From Candidatus Iainarchaeum sp. (GTDB taxonomy: Archaea > Iainarchaeota > Iainarchaeia > Iainarchaeales > DTGL01), in the NCBI GenBank assembly GCA_021161055.1, contig JAGHBI010000092.1, forward strand, positions 1 through 28,929: a stretch of 28,929 nt of DNA, read 5' to 3'. The notes under the pieces were generated by a model. The model worked only from the letters and a program-made list of their open reading frames with translations. It ran no database searches and was not told where the DNA came from. This document shows, in pieces, positions 1 through 6,908 of the stretch. A program made the translations under genes and the position numbers. Position 1 is the stretch's first letter. Each line of letters begins with the position of its first letter.

Positions 1-15
1 ATTAATTCTAGTTAC

Positions 16-26
16 TTATTTAAATA
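16..26 (+). promoter_or_regulatory. Box A (TATA) for the SPFH gene
   Basis: TTATTTAAATA matches the archaeal box A. It predicts transcription starting near position 48. That places the upstream in-frame TTG at 27 outside the transcript and supports the ATG at 84 as the start codon. Confidence 0.5.
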
Positions 27-83
27 TTGAGTTATATATTATTATTTGGAGGCACTATTATTTATTTCTACCCCTGTGATTCC

Positions 84-1049
84 ATGAATCCGGAAAGCAT
101 TAAAAAAGGTATTTTTCTTGGAGTGCTTTTTCTTTTAGTTGCCGCTCTCTTCGCATTTTACTTCAGCCTGCCCCTGTTGCAGATGTTTGCAAGCGATATA
201 TTCTGGCTTGCTGTTCTTGTGCTGGTGCTTATTGCGCTCTGGAAAACAAAGGCTTTTCACAATATTCTTATAAAACTCAGGGATTATGAGCGCGCAGTGA
301 TATTTCGCTTCGGTAAGTTCAACCGCATCGGAGGTCCTGGCTGGGCCCTAATGATTCCATTTATTGAATCCTATTCCCGCGTGGATCTGCGCACAAAAAC
401 TTTGGACATAGAGAAGCAGGATGTTATTACCCGCGATTCTATTGAGATAAGGATCGATACCGTTATTTACCTTAGGGTGGAAAAAGACAATGAAAGTGTT
501 GCTCGCTCCGTTCTTGAGGTTGAGAACTTTGAGGAGGCTTCGCGCACATATGTGATGTCTGCTTTGCGTGATATAATTGGTGAGATGACACTGCCAGAGG
601 TTATTGCAAACATAGATAAAATAAATAAGCACCTGCACGAGTCCCTGTCCGCAGTTGCTGAAAAATGGGGTCTGAACGTAATTGCTGTTCAGATAAAGGA
701 TGTTGATCTGCCGGATGTTGTGCTGAAGGCGATGCACGAGCAAAAAGCAGCCGTGCAGGAAAGACTTGCCAGAATGGAGCGTGCCGAAGCAAGCAAGATT
801 GAGATAAACGCTGTAAAGGAAGCTACTGCTGACTTGAGCGATAGGGCTCTGAACTATTACTATATAAAAGCTCTTGAAAAAATCTCCGATGGTCGGAGCA
901 CCAAGATAATATTCCCTCTGCAGTTCACATCGTTGGCACAGTCCATAAGTGAAAAGCTGAGCGCAGGCGAAGCAGAAAAGCTTGTTCCCTTGCTCAGAAA
1001 AGCTCTCGAAATAAATGTGGGAAAGGCAGTTGCAAAGGCAAAGAAATAG
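84..1049 (+). CDS. SPFH/stomatin-prohibitin family membrane protein
   Basis: This 321-residue protein has two hydrophobic segments at residues ~10-27 and ~37-53. An SPFH (band 7) domain begins near residue 66 with the typical run YERAVIFRFGKF and continues through RTKTLDIEKQDVITRDSI and an LRDIIGEMTLPEV segment. A charged helical region at ~215-260 is usual for stomatins. Family members form oligomeric rings or scaffolds in membranes and often partner with membrane proteases; no NfeD-type partner is visible here. An in-frame TTG at 27 would add 19 residues, but it overlaps the box A at 16-26, so I chose the ATG at 84. A GGAGG at 48-52 is too far from this ATG to act as its ribosome site. The gene converges on the SpoIIM-family gene with a 23-nt gap. 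The family call is firm; the specific role is unknown. Confidence 0.85.
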   Translation: MNPESIKKGIFLGVLFLLVAALFAFYFSLPLLQMFASDIFWLAVLVLVLIALWKTKAFHNILIKLRDYERAVIFRFGKFNRIGGPGWALMIPFIESYSRVDLRTKTLDIEKQDVITRDSIEIRIDTVIYLRVEKDNESVARSVLEVENFEEASRTYVMSALRDIIGEMTLPEVIANIDKINKHLHESLSAVAEKWGLNVIAVQIKDVDLPDVVLKAMHEQKAAVQERLARMERAEASKIEINAVKEATADLSDRALNYYYIKALEKISDGRSTKIIFPLQFTSLAQSISEKLSAGEAEKLVPLLRKALEINVGKAVAKAKK

Positions 1050-1072
1050 TCCTTAAATCAAAGGGATAAAAT

Positions 1073-2005
1073 TTATTCCACTTTAATTACCGCAATAACC
1101 AGTGCAATCATATAAACCATGGAAAGGCTTAACGCAAACAAGTTCATTCCTGCTTTGGAGCCTGCTTCTATGGCTGCGCCAAATATCAGCGAGATAACTG
1201 CTGCAGCAAGCAGAATGGCTGAGTCTGCTGCTATACGCTCTATTTCATGCGTGAAATGCCTCTGCTTTGTAACAGCTATCGAAATCAGGCCACCTGCAAT
1301 CGCTCCCAAAAAGTAGCCCACAAACTCTGGAATGCCATGAGGCAATAAACCAAAAAATTTGAAGTGGTCGCTTGCCAGAAGGGTTTTTCCCACCCATGTG
1401 CCAACAACGCTCGCGTTCCAGGATATGAGAAAGATCGCGCCCGCACCAAATATGAATGAGAATATAACAGCCGCAACAAGCACACTTAAATTGTTCACAA
1501 GTATTATGCTAAACCAATAGAAAAATTCGCCTAAGCGCGAACTCTCAATATCGAAAACCTTTCCCGTGCTCTGGCTTATCTGTGCTATATAGCTCAGCGT
1601 CTTTTCCTGCTCAGCAAACGCTTGAGCTTTACCTGCTATCGACACGCATATATGAGACGCACAAACTTTAAGCTCCTGTGATGGAAGCAGCAAATACATT
1701 GAGGCATAGCCTATGATCACACCCAAAGTGAAAAACGTATATATCGCTATAAGCTGAACGTTTCTTTCAAGGAATCTTTCGCTCAGTATGGGCACTCTAG
1801 CCTCTTCGCTCTCCTCCCGAACAAAAACATTGTGGATTACAGGCATCACCGCTATTGTTATGAATGCAATCGCAAGCAGGCCGGCGTCGCTGAAGAATAT
1901 ATGCACAACCATGGTTGAGCACCAGCTGAGCACAATGCCCAAAAAGAGCATGAGATAAGGCTTTTTCATCACCTGAGCGCTGCCAAAAATCGATTCCAGA
2001 ACCAT
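1073..2005 (-). CDS. SpoIIM-family (DUF95) integral membrane protein
   Basis: This is a 310-residue protein with about six hydrophobic segments. The diagnostic SpoIIM signature is the loop LLPHGIPEFVGYFLGAIAGG near residues 220-240, preceded by a long helix FSFIFGAGAIFLISWNASVVG. Bacterial SpoIIM belongs to the engulfment machinery (DMP complex) of endospore formers; archaeal members are widespread and of unknown function. The extracytoplasmic loop at ~115-155 contains two cysteines (CASHIC). The start is the ATG at 2003-2005, with AAGGTG five nucleotides upstream and a box A (ATTTAAATT on the minus strand) at 2023-2031. It is divergent from csl4. The family assignment is strong from the proline/histidine loop; no function should be transferred from sporulation. 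Confidence 0.8.
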   Translation of the reverse strand: MVLESIFGSAQVMKKPYLMLFLGIVLSWCSTMVVHIFFSDAGLLAIAFITIAVMPVIHNVFVREESEEARVPILSERFLERNVQLIAIYTFFTLGVIIGYASMYLLLPSQELKVCASHICVSIAGKAQAFAEQEKTLSYIAQISQSTGKVFDIESSRLGEFFYWFSIILVNNLSVLVAAVIFSFIFGAGAIFLISWNASVVGTWVGKTLLASDHFKFFGLLPHGIPEFVGYFLGAIAGGLISIAVTKQRHFTHEIERIAADSAILLAAAVISLIFGAAIEAGSKAGMNLFALSLSMVYMIALVIAVIKVE

Positions 2006-2010
2006 ATGCG

Positions 2011-2071
2011 CACCTTGGTAACAATTTAAATAACTTTGCGAATTTAATTATTTCTGTTAAATAATATAATT
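2011..2071. promoter_or_regulatory. Divergent promoter region between the SpoIIM-family gene and csl4
   Basis: The minus-strand promoter has box A ATTTAAATT at 2023-2031 and ribosome site AAGGTG at 2011-2016. The plus-strand promoter has overlapping AT-rich box A candidates, GTTAAATAAT at 2056-2065 and AATATAATT at 2063-2071, lying 34-41 nt before the csl4 ATG. Confidence 0.5.
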
Positions 2072-2100
2072 TTGCTGTTTTTATTCTTTGTGGCGATAGT

Positions 2101-2664
2101 ATGCGTAAGAAGGTTGTAATTCCTGGCGAGATGCTTGCAATAGCAGAAGAATTTACCGCTTGCGAAAATGCCTTTCAGGAAGGTGAAAAGATATACGCAA
2201 GCACCATTGGTGTAGCGGAATACGACCGAAAGACTCATGAGGTTAGTGTGCAGAGCAGAAAGAACGTTAAGCCATTTGCTCCCGGCTGCAAGGTCATTGG
2301 TCAGGTGCTTGCGGTGAGAAAGTCAAGAGTGCTCGTAAAGTTATTCGAAGCAATGGAAGGCCCGGAGCCAAGAGTGCTCACGCAAAGCTATGCAACACTA
2401 TTCATATCCAATGTGGATAATCGCTTTGTGGAGGACCTGACGCAGGAATTTAAGATCGGCGATATAATTGCTGCTGAAATAGATTCAATAAAACCTTATG
2501 GCATATACCTGCGCACAGATAAGCCTTCACTTGGTGTGATAAGGGCTTACTGTTCGAAGTGCAGAGCACCGCTTTACCTCAAGGATAATAAGCTTTTCTG
2601 CAAAAGATGTGGTAGTATTGAAAAAAGAAAACTCAGCGTTGAATATACGCTTACAATAGATTAA
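2101..2664 (+). CDS. csl4: Exosome complex RNA-binding subunit Csl4
   Basis: This is the 187-residue cap subunit of the archaeal RNA exosome, the 3'-5' RNA degradation and tailing complex built on the Rrp41/Rrp42 ring. The N-terminal domain carries the typical EGEKIYASTIGVAEYDRKTHEVSV segment (~28-50). A central S1-like OB domain spans ~60-145 (KVIGQVLAVRKSRVLVK ... GIYLRTD). The C-terminal zinc ribbon uses C151, C154, C167 and C170 (CSKC ... CKRC). Length and domain order are normal for the family. The next gene, rpoL, starts 17 nt downstream and DUF99 follows, giving a likely three-gene transcript of RNA metabolism genes. The start is ATG 2101; no strong Shine-Dalgarno is seen, consistent with a short or absent leader. 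Confidence 0.93.
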   Translation: MRKKVVIPGEMLAIAEEFTACENAFQEGEKIYASTIGVAEYDRKTHEVSVQSRKNVKPFAPGCKVIGQVLAVRKSRVLVKLFEAMEGPEPRVLTQSYATLFISNVDNRFVEDLTQEFKIGDIIAAEIDSIKPYGIYLRTDKPSLGVIRAYCSKCRAPLYLKDNKLFCKRCGSIEKRKLSVEYTLTID

Positions 2665-2669
2665 GACGT

Positions 2670-2684
2670 GAGGTGTTTTGCTTG
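2670..2684 (+). promoter_or_regulatory. Ribosome binding site deciding the rpoL TTG start
   Basis: GAGGTG at 2670-2675, a spacer TTTTGC, then TTG at 2682. The spacing makes TTG 2682 a better start than the upstream GTG at 2673, which overlaps the Shine-Dalgarno itself. The same core, GGTGTTT(T)GCTTG, recurs at aIF2-alpha and EndoQ. Confidence 0.7.
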
Positions 2685-2957
2685 CAGATAGAGGTTTTGG
2701 AATCGGGGCAGAATTTTCTTGAGTTTAAGATAAAGGGTGAGAGGCACACATTTCCACAATTGCTCAAGCATTACTTATTGAAAAACCCGAATGTGGAGTT
2801 TGCATCGTATAAGCTCGAACATCCGCTGGACAAAGATGCTCTGTTCATAGTTAAAACAAAAAAGGGCAAACCGATACAGGCGCTTCGCGAGGCAAATAAA
2901 AGTATGCTTGCTGACATTAAAGAATTTAAGAAAAAGGTTGAGGAAGCGTTTAAGTAA
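2682..2957 (+). CDS. rpoL: DNA-directed RNA polymerase subunit L (Rpo11)
   Basis: This 91-residue protein is the archaeal counterpart of eukaryotic Rpb11/Rpc19. It pairs with subunit D to nucleate RNA polymerase assembly. The sequence shows the family core: GERHTFPQLLKHYLLKNPNVEFASYKLEHPLDKDALFIVKT, with the HPL motif, followed by a C-terminal helix rich in Lys and Glu. Length is normal (~90-95). Translation should start at TTG 2682 (MQIEVLESG...), because a well-placed GAGGTG lies at 2670-2675; the longer GTG reading adds three residues that do not look like the family. It lies between csl4 (16-nt gap) and the DUF99 gene (7-nt gap), so the three are probably co-transcribed. Confidence 0.92.
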   Translation: MQIEVLESGQNFLEFKIKGERHTFPQLLKHYLLKNPNVEFASYKLEHPLDKDALFIVKTKKGKPIQALREANKSMLADIKEFKKKVEEAFK

Positions 2958-2964
2958 TTAAGTG

Positions 2965-3546
2965 ATGGCTTTGCCATATATAAAGGAAAACATCCGCGCG
3001 ATCGGTATTGACGATGGCTACTTCAAACCCAGAACAAAAGGCAGTACAAAGATTGTTGCGGTTCTGCTGCGCGCTGATTGTCGCTTGGAAGGTATTTTAT
3101 GCGAAGAGATAACCATTGATGGTCTTGACTCAACAGCTCGCATAACCAAGATGCTGAAGCAGAATGAGGAAAAATTCCTGAAGCAGGCCAGCGTGCTCTT
3201 CCTTGATGGTGTGAACTTTGCAGGTTTCAACATAGTTGACGTAGATGCTTTGCATTCTGCATTAAAGCTTCCGATAATTATAGTGTTCAGGAGGATGCCA
3301 AAAATGCGGGAAATATTCGCTGCTCTGGAACGTTTTGAGGACCGCAACCTAAGAATGCGGCTGATTAAAAAAGCAGGCGAGATCCATAAAGCAGATAAAA
3401 TATTCTTTCAATGCAGGGGCGTAGAGGCAAGCACCGCAAAGCAACTCATAAAAAAATTTTCAATACACTCGCACTTGCCAGAGCCTGTGAGGATTGCACA
3501 CCTGATTGCCAGCGCAGTAACACTTGGCAGGAGCACAACCCCCTAA
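2965..3546 (+). CDS. DUF99/UPF0215 family protein, EndoV-like nuclease fold
   Basis: This 193-residue member of the archaeal DUF99 (UPF0215) family shows the characteristic start IRAIGIDDGYF with two adjacent aspartates (residues ~16-17). It also has LFLDGVNFAGFNIVDVDAL and a C-terminal PEPVRIAHLIASAVTLGRS. The fold is related to endonuclease V (RNase H-like), and some annotation schemes call the family endonuclease dU; direct function is less certain than the family call. If it does act on deaminated DNA it would complement EndoQ encoded further along this window. Overlapping GTG (2962) and ATG (2965) codons are both possible; I chose ATG. It closely follows rpoL and is likely in the same transcript. 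Confidence 0.8.
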   Translation: MALPYIKENIRAIGIDDGYFKPRTKGSTKIVAVLLRADCRLEGILCEEITIDGLDSTARITKMLKQNEEKFLKQASVLFLDGVNFAGFNIVDVDALHSALKLPIIIVFRRMPKMREIFAALERFEDRNLRMRLIKKAGEIHKADKIFFQCRGVEASTAKQLIKKFSIHSHLPEPVRIAHLIASAVTLGRSTTP

Positions 3547-3636
3547 ATCGCACCCATTTTAAGAATTTTCCCCTATTTTTTCCTGTATCAAAGCGAGCTC
3601 ATTGTAGTGGGCATATATAACGCAAGGGGAAAAGGC

Positions 3637-3840
3637 ATGAAGTTTAAATATGATAAGGAAACGGATATTCTGATGATAATACTTTCCGAAGAAAAACCAG
3701 ATTTTGGTGAGCAATCTGGGGATATAATAACCCATTATAATAAAGATGGCAGACCCATCGAGATTGAAATACTGAATGCCAGCGAGAACGCATTAAATAT
3801 AATCAAACCAATATTGGCCGCAAGGAAGGCGGTTGCCTGA
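3637..3840 (+). CDS. Small DUF2283 family protein
   Basis: This 67-residue protein matches the DUF2283 pattern: MKFKYDKETDILMIILSE, then a short acidic turn, and GRPIEIEILNASENAL near the C-terminus. Members are small beta-rich proteins of unknown function, common in archaea and cyanobacteria and sometimes next to toxin-like genes. No toxin partner is seen here. ATG 3637 is favoured over an in-frame GTG at 3607, because it has AGGGG six nucleotides upstream and the family begins at this methionine. An AT-rich CATATATAAC at ~3611-3620 could be its box A. It stands alone between DUF99 and the signal peptidase gene. Confidence 0.75.
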   Translation: MKFKYDKETDILMIILSEEKPDFGEQSGDIITHYNKDGRPIEIEILNASENALNIIKPILAARKAVA

Positions 3841-3878
3841 TGCCTGCAGAACTGTAAAACTGTTTTGCAGAGCAATTC

Positions 3879-3887
3879 CTTAAATTA
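3879..3887 (+). promoter_or_regulatory. Box A for the signal peptidase gene
   Basis: CTTAAATTA is centred 26 nt before the GTG at 3909, the spacing expected for a leaderless archaeal transcript. It supports this GTG start although no Shine-Dalgarno is present. Confidence 0.5.
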
Positions 3888-3908
3888 CTTTTTCCTTATG
3901 GTGTTTTT

Positions 3909-4757
3909 GTGGGCAAGAGGGAAAGACTCAGGCCGGGAAAGCCGCTGAAGAAATCAAAGCAAAGCGTGCTTTCAGTTATTGGGAAGAACCTTCACATGCT
4001 GGACCCTTTCACCTACGCTGACATTTTGCTTGAACGTATAGGCCAGAGGGAAAACAAGCTTGTTGCATGGCCTGTTTATTTACTCACCGCTTTTCTGAGC
4101 GCATGGCTTATTTACACTGTTCTCGGGATTATTCTGGGCACAAGAGCGCCGGCAGTTGTTGTGGTAAGTGGTTCTATGGAGCCAACCTTTTACAGAGGGG
4201 ATATAATGGTGCTCACAGGCGCAACACCAGAGAATCTAAAAGCACAGACAGTTGAGCTTCCGTGCGCTCTGACCAGTAAGAATATTTATGAGTATGCAGA
4301 AACGTACTGTGCGGTAGAAGATATTAATGAGCTTGTTGAATGTAAACAGATAATTCCCTATGCAAAGAAAGGTTTAATACCGAGCTCAAAATTTGTAACA
4401 AAGCGCATATGCTTTCCAAGCATAGATAAATGTATTGAACTTAATAAGAAGGGAGATGTTGTTGTTTACACCTCAGACAGCCCAAGGTATTATGGAAAGC
4501 AGATAATCCATAGAGCTGTCGTTAAGATACGCGCTAATGATGGCACATTTGTTCTTACAAAAGGCGATTCGATTTACAACCCGCTCATCGATCAGGAGGC
4601 AGGCTTAGCGAGCAGCGCAGTTCCCATAAACAAACTTGAAGGGAAAGTATTTTTCATGATTCCAAAGCTTGGCTATATAAAGCTCATTATACTGGATGAT
4701 ATCCCATGCATACTTTTGCACCCCCTTGATTTCATGGAGAAGTGCGAACTTCCATAG
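3909..4757 (+). CDS. Signal peptidase I, archaeal S26B type
   Basis: This is a 282-residue membrane peptidase that removes signal peptides from secreted proteins. A membrane segment spans ~52-77. It is followed by catalytic box B SGSMEPTFYRGD with Ser89. The archaeal/ER-type enzyme uses His in place of the bacterial Lys: here His201 in QIIHRAVV. The acidic box E is KGDSIYNPLIDQ with Asp220 and Asp228. The protein is longer than typical archaeal homologues because residues ~105-185 between the Ser and His motifs form an extended segment with five cysteines (119, 134, 145, 168, 175). The likely start is GTG 3909, placed ideally for leaderless expression. The enzyme would process proteins such as the S-layer precursor encoded in this window. 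Confidence 0.88.
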   Translation: MGKRERLRPGKPLKKSKQSVLSVIGKNLHMLDPFTYADILLERIGQRENKLVAWPVYLLTAFLSAWLIYTVLGIILGTRAPAVVVVSGSMEPTFYRGDIMVLTGATPENLKAQTVELPCALTSKNIYEYAETYCAVEDINELVECKQIIPYAKKGLIPSSKFVTKRICFPSIDKCIELNKKGDVVVYTSDSPRYYGKQIIHRAVVKIRANDGTFVLTKGDSIYNPLIDQEAGLASSAVPINKLEGKVFFMIPKLGYIKLIILDDIPCILLHPLDFMEKCELP

Positions 4758-4822
4758 CTTGGTTTCCTTCAGCTCTAAATTCAAAAGGCTGCACGAAACG
4801 TGCGTGCTGTTGCTACCGCTCA

Positions 4823-4830
4823 TTTTAAAA
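4823..4830 (+). promoter_or_regulatory. Box A for the OB-fold/PCNA1 transcript
   Basis: TTTTAAAA is centred 28 nt before ATG 4855. It fixes the start of the OB-fold gene well inside a longer open frame that begins at 4696. Confidence 0.55.
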
Positions 4831-4854
4831 CCAGATTTGTTCAAATTTATTGCT

Positions 4855-5205
4855 ATGGAAGAACCGGTAGATGTTGAAATCCAGCCTAAACGGGTTCCCG
4901 CAAGAGAATGCTTCATAAATGAAATAAAAGGGAATGAAACGCGCGTTGCAATTGTTGTGAGCGTTGTTTCTCTGAATAGGGCAGCAAAAAACGCTGTTGT
5001 TTCAGATGGTAGTGGTGAAGCGGTGCTCACATTTGATAATACTGCAAAGATGCGTGGCATCGCTGAAGGCATGGTTTTGAGGGTTATTGGAAAACCGCTA
5101 GCAACAAAGCCCTTAACGCTCGAAGTTGAACTAACACAAGAATTAAAAGATTTTGATGCTAACTTATTCAAGAAGGTAAAAAATCTGTGGGCGAAGCTCC
5201 GATAG
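4855..5205 (+). CDS. Single OB-fold protein, probable ssDNA-binding/RPA-like accessory factor
   Basis: This is a small protein of 116 residues. Residues ~18-95 read as one OB fold: FINEIKGNETRVAIVVSVVSLN, then VVSDGSGEAVLTFDN, and a return strand GMVLRVIGKPL. This resembles the tRNA/helicase-type OB domains of RPA and Stn1-like proteins. No zinc finger or second OB domain is present. The C-terminal tail (~96-116) is a basic, aromatic helix (LFKKVKNLWAKLR). Its stop codon is only 8 nt before the PCNA1 ATG, so it is co-transcribed with a sliding clamp; this supports a role in replication or repair. The start at ATG 4855 follows from the box A 28 nt upstream. The fold is reasonably clear; ssDNA binding is an inference from fold and neighbours. 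Confidence 0.65.
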   Translation: MEEPVDVEIQPKRVPARECFINEIKGNETRVAIVVSVVSLNRAAKNAVVSDGSGEAVLTFDNTAKMRGIAEGMVLRVIGKPLATKPLTLEVELTQELKDFDANLFKKVKNLWAKLR

Positions 5206-5213
5206 GTGGTACT

Positions 5214-5960
5214 ATGAAACTCGTGATTGGGAACGCGAGTAGCTTTAAAAAAAGCGTAGATGCAATTGCCGCTCTTATAGACGAAGCCGAGTTTATTGTA
5301 AATGAGAATGGTCTGACCCTGAAAGCTACAGACCCGAGTCAGATAGCGATGGTGGATTTTGAGCTGCCAAAGAGTGCTTTCAAAGAGTTTGATGTCAAGG
5401 GGGAACTCACAATCGGCATCGATATGGATTATCTGAGGCAGGTTATTTCAAGAGCAAAAAGCGATGACACGCTTATTCTCGAACTAAACCCCGGAGCCAC
5501 AACCCTCAATATAACATTCAAAGGAAAATCACAGCGTAGCTTTTCAATACCTCTAATCGATGTGTCCAAAGGGCAGATTCCAAACCCGAAGATAGAGTTT
5601 GAAGCGGACGTTAAAATGAAAGCGTGGCTCCTGCAGGATGCGTTGAAGGATGCCGAACTCATTTCCGGGCATGTTGTTTTTGGCGTCACTTCTGATTGCT
5701 TTTATGTGAGCGCAAGTAGCAGCAAGGGCACACTTAGAAACGAAACAAAGAAAGATGAAGATGCGATAATAAAGTTTGATGTGAAGAAAGAATGCAAAGC
5801 GATGTTCCCATTGGATTACCTAAAGGATATGCTCAAAACGCCGAGTAGTGATGATGAGCTAACAGTGCATTTGCGCACAGATGCGCCAGTGCGCATAGAT
5901 TTCAATATCGATAAGGCGCGCGTTACATACTACTTAGCTCCAAGAATCGAAGCAGAGTGA
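5214..5960 (+). CDS. pcn: DNA polymerase sliding clamp PCNA, copy 1
   Basis: This is a 248-residue archaeal PCNA, the ring-shaped processivity clamp for DNA polymerases and a platform for PIP-box proteins. Two domains are clear: the first with VNENGLTLKATDPSQIAMVDFEL (~30-51), the second starting after the interdomain connector at ~113-130. The C-terminus VTYYLAPRIEAE is the canonical LAPRIE segment that helps form the PIP pocket. GGTGGT at 5205-5210 precedes ATG 5214, which gives the standard family length; an upstream GTG at 5187 would add nine non-family residues. It follows the OB-fold gene directly and converges with the transporter gene with only 3 nt between stops. A divergent second PCNA begins 949 nt downstream. 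Confidence 0.93.
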   Translation: MKLVIGNASSFKKSVDAIAALIDEAEFIVNENGLTLKATDPSQIAMVDFELPKSAFKEFDVKGELTIGIDMDYLRQVISRAKSDDTLILELNPGATTLNITFKGKSQRSFSIPLIDVSKGQIPNPKIEFEADVKMKAWLLQDALKDAELISGHVVFGVTSDCFYVSASSSKGTLRNETKKDEDAIIKFDVKKECKAMFPLDYLKDMLKTPSSDDELTVHLRTDAPVRIDFNIDKARVTYYLAPRIEAE

Positions 5961-5963
5961 TTG

Positions 5964-6836
5964 CTACAGTAACAGCATTACTCCGAAAGATGCCAGGAGT
6001 GCACCCACAACCTTTATTGTAATGCTTTTTCTATCAATAGCCTCCCTGAATAGAGAAGGTGCAAACTTGCTCACCATAAGCGCTAACGCCAATACAATGA
6101 AAGGTTGTAATGCGCCAATAGCGCTTACCAATGATACATACCTAATTGAGAGGGCCATGAGCTCCAGTATATAAGCCACAAAATAGCTGCCTGCGCTCAA
6201 AAACCCAAACGCTAACAATCTTGGCTTTGCAACAATAGCCCCTCTCAGCTCTTTAAAATAAAGAGGCAGCGCAATCGCATACACGCTTAAAGTAATGAAT
6301 GAGCTCCAGAGAAACAAGCTCCAATAATCTATGCTGCCTAAAAGATACTTTGTTATGATTGCTTCCATAGCCCACAAAAGAGAACACAGAAAAGCGGTCA
6401 GCGCCCACTTATTTTTGCCGAGCTTTCCATCGGATACAAGTATTGAAGCAACCACTATACTTATGATTCCAAATATCTGTGCATAGCTAAGCGCTTCACC
6501 CAAAAATATTACTGCGAGCACAAGCACGAATAGTGGCAAGCTCTGCAAAGCCACCACTAAGCGAGACGGCTCCGCTTTCTGCATCGCTTTGAAGTATAAC
6601 AGCACACCTGCAATGCCAAAAAGTGTTGCTGTGAGCAGCATAAGGAATTCATCTATTTTTAGAATTTCTGGAGGGCTAAGCAAGAACGCGATAGCGATAA
6701 CCGGTATCATTGTGATGTCGCATACTATAGTTCCAAGAAGCGGATTCTTGAGGTACCCATTCACAAGTACTTTATCGCTTATATTCACAACCGAGTAAAG
6801 TACTGTTGAAGCTAATGCCAGAAGGAACCAGAGCAT
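5964..6836 (-). CDS. EamA/DMT-superfamily transporter
   Basis: This 290-residue protein has about ten hydrophobic segments in the two-repeat arrangement of drug/metabolite exporters (EamA). The typical start is MLWFLLALASTVLYSVVNI, and the QKAEPSRLVVALQSLPLFVL segment sits before a helix ending FLGEALSYAQIFG. The second repeat ends with AIGALQPFIVLALALMVSKF. Substrate cannot be inferred. I chose ATG at 6834-6836; a longer frame to 6941 would run into the PCNA2 gene and bypass the box A at 6859-6866. It lies between two clamp genes on the opposite strand and looks unrelated to replication, so it is probably an insertion or rearrangement into an ancestral clamp cluster. Confidence 0.85.
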   Translation of the reverse strand: MLWFLLALASTVLYSVVNISDKVLVNGYLKNPLLGTIVCDITMIPVIAIAFLLSPPEILKIDEFLMLLTATLFGIAGVLLYFKAMQKAEPSRLVVALQSLPLFVLVLAVIFLGEALSYAQIFGIISIVVASILVSDGKLGKNKWALTAFLCSLLWAMEAIITKYLLGSIDYWSLFLWSSFITLSVYAIALPLYFKELRGAIVAKPRLLAFGFLSAGSYFVAYILELMALSIRYVSLVSAIGALQPFIVLALALMVSKFAPSLFREAIDRKSITIKVVGALLASFGVMLLL

Positions 6837-6858
6837 AATCACAAACCTATAGGCAAAC

Positions 6859-6888
6859 AATTTAAACCCTTCCCTATTTATTTTAATT
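6859..6888. promoter_or_regulatory. Divergent promoters for the EamA transporter and PCNA2
   Basis: AATTTAAA at 6859-6866 is a minus-strand box A centred ~27 nt from the transporter ATG at 6836. TTTTAATT at 6881-6888 is a plus-strand box A centred ~25 nt before the PCNA2 ATG at 6909. Both spacings predict leaderless transcripts. Confidence 0.55.
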
Positions 6889-6908
6889 AATCTCTTCGCG
6901 GTGCCTGT

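Noticed and set aside
27..83. Upstream in-frame TTG start for the SPFH gene adding 19 residues
   Set aside because: The codon overlaps the end of the box A and would lie before the expected transcript start; the added residues do not resemble the family.
4605..5171. A 188-codon minus-strand open frame across the OB-fold gene
   Set aside because: It is antisense to the signal peptidase end and the OB-fold gene; the sense frame has promoter, start and operon support.
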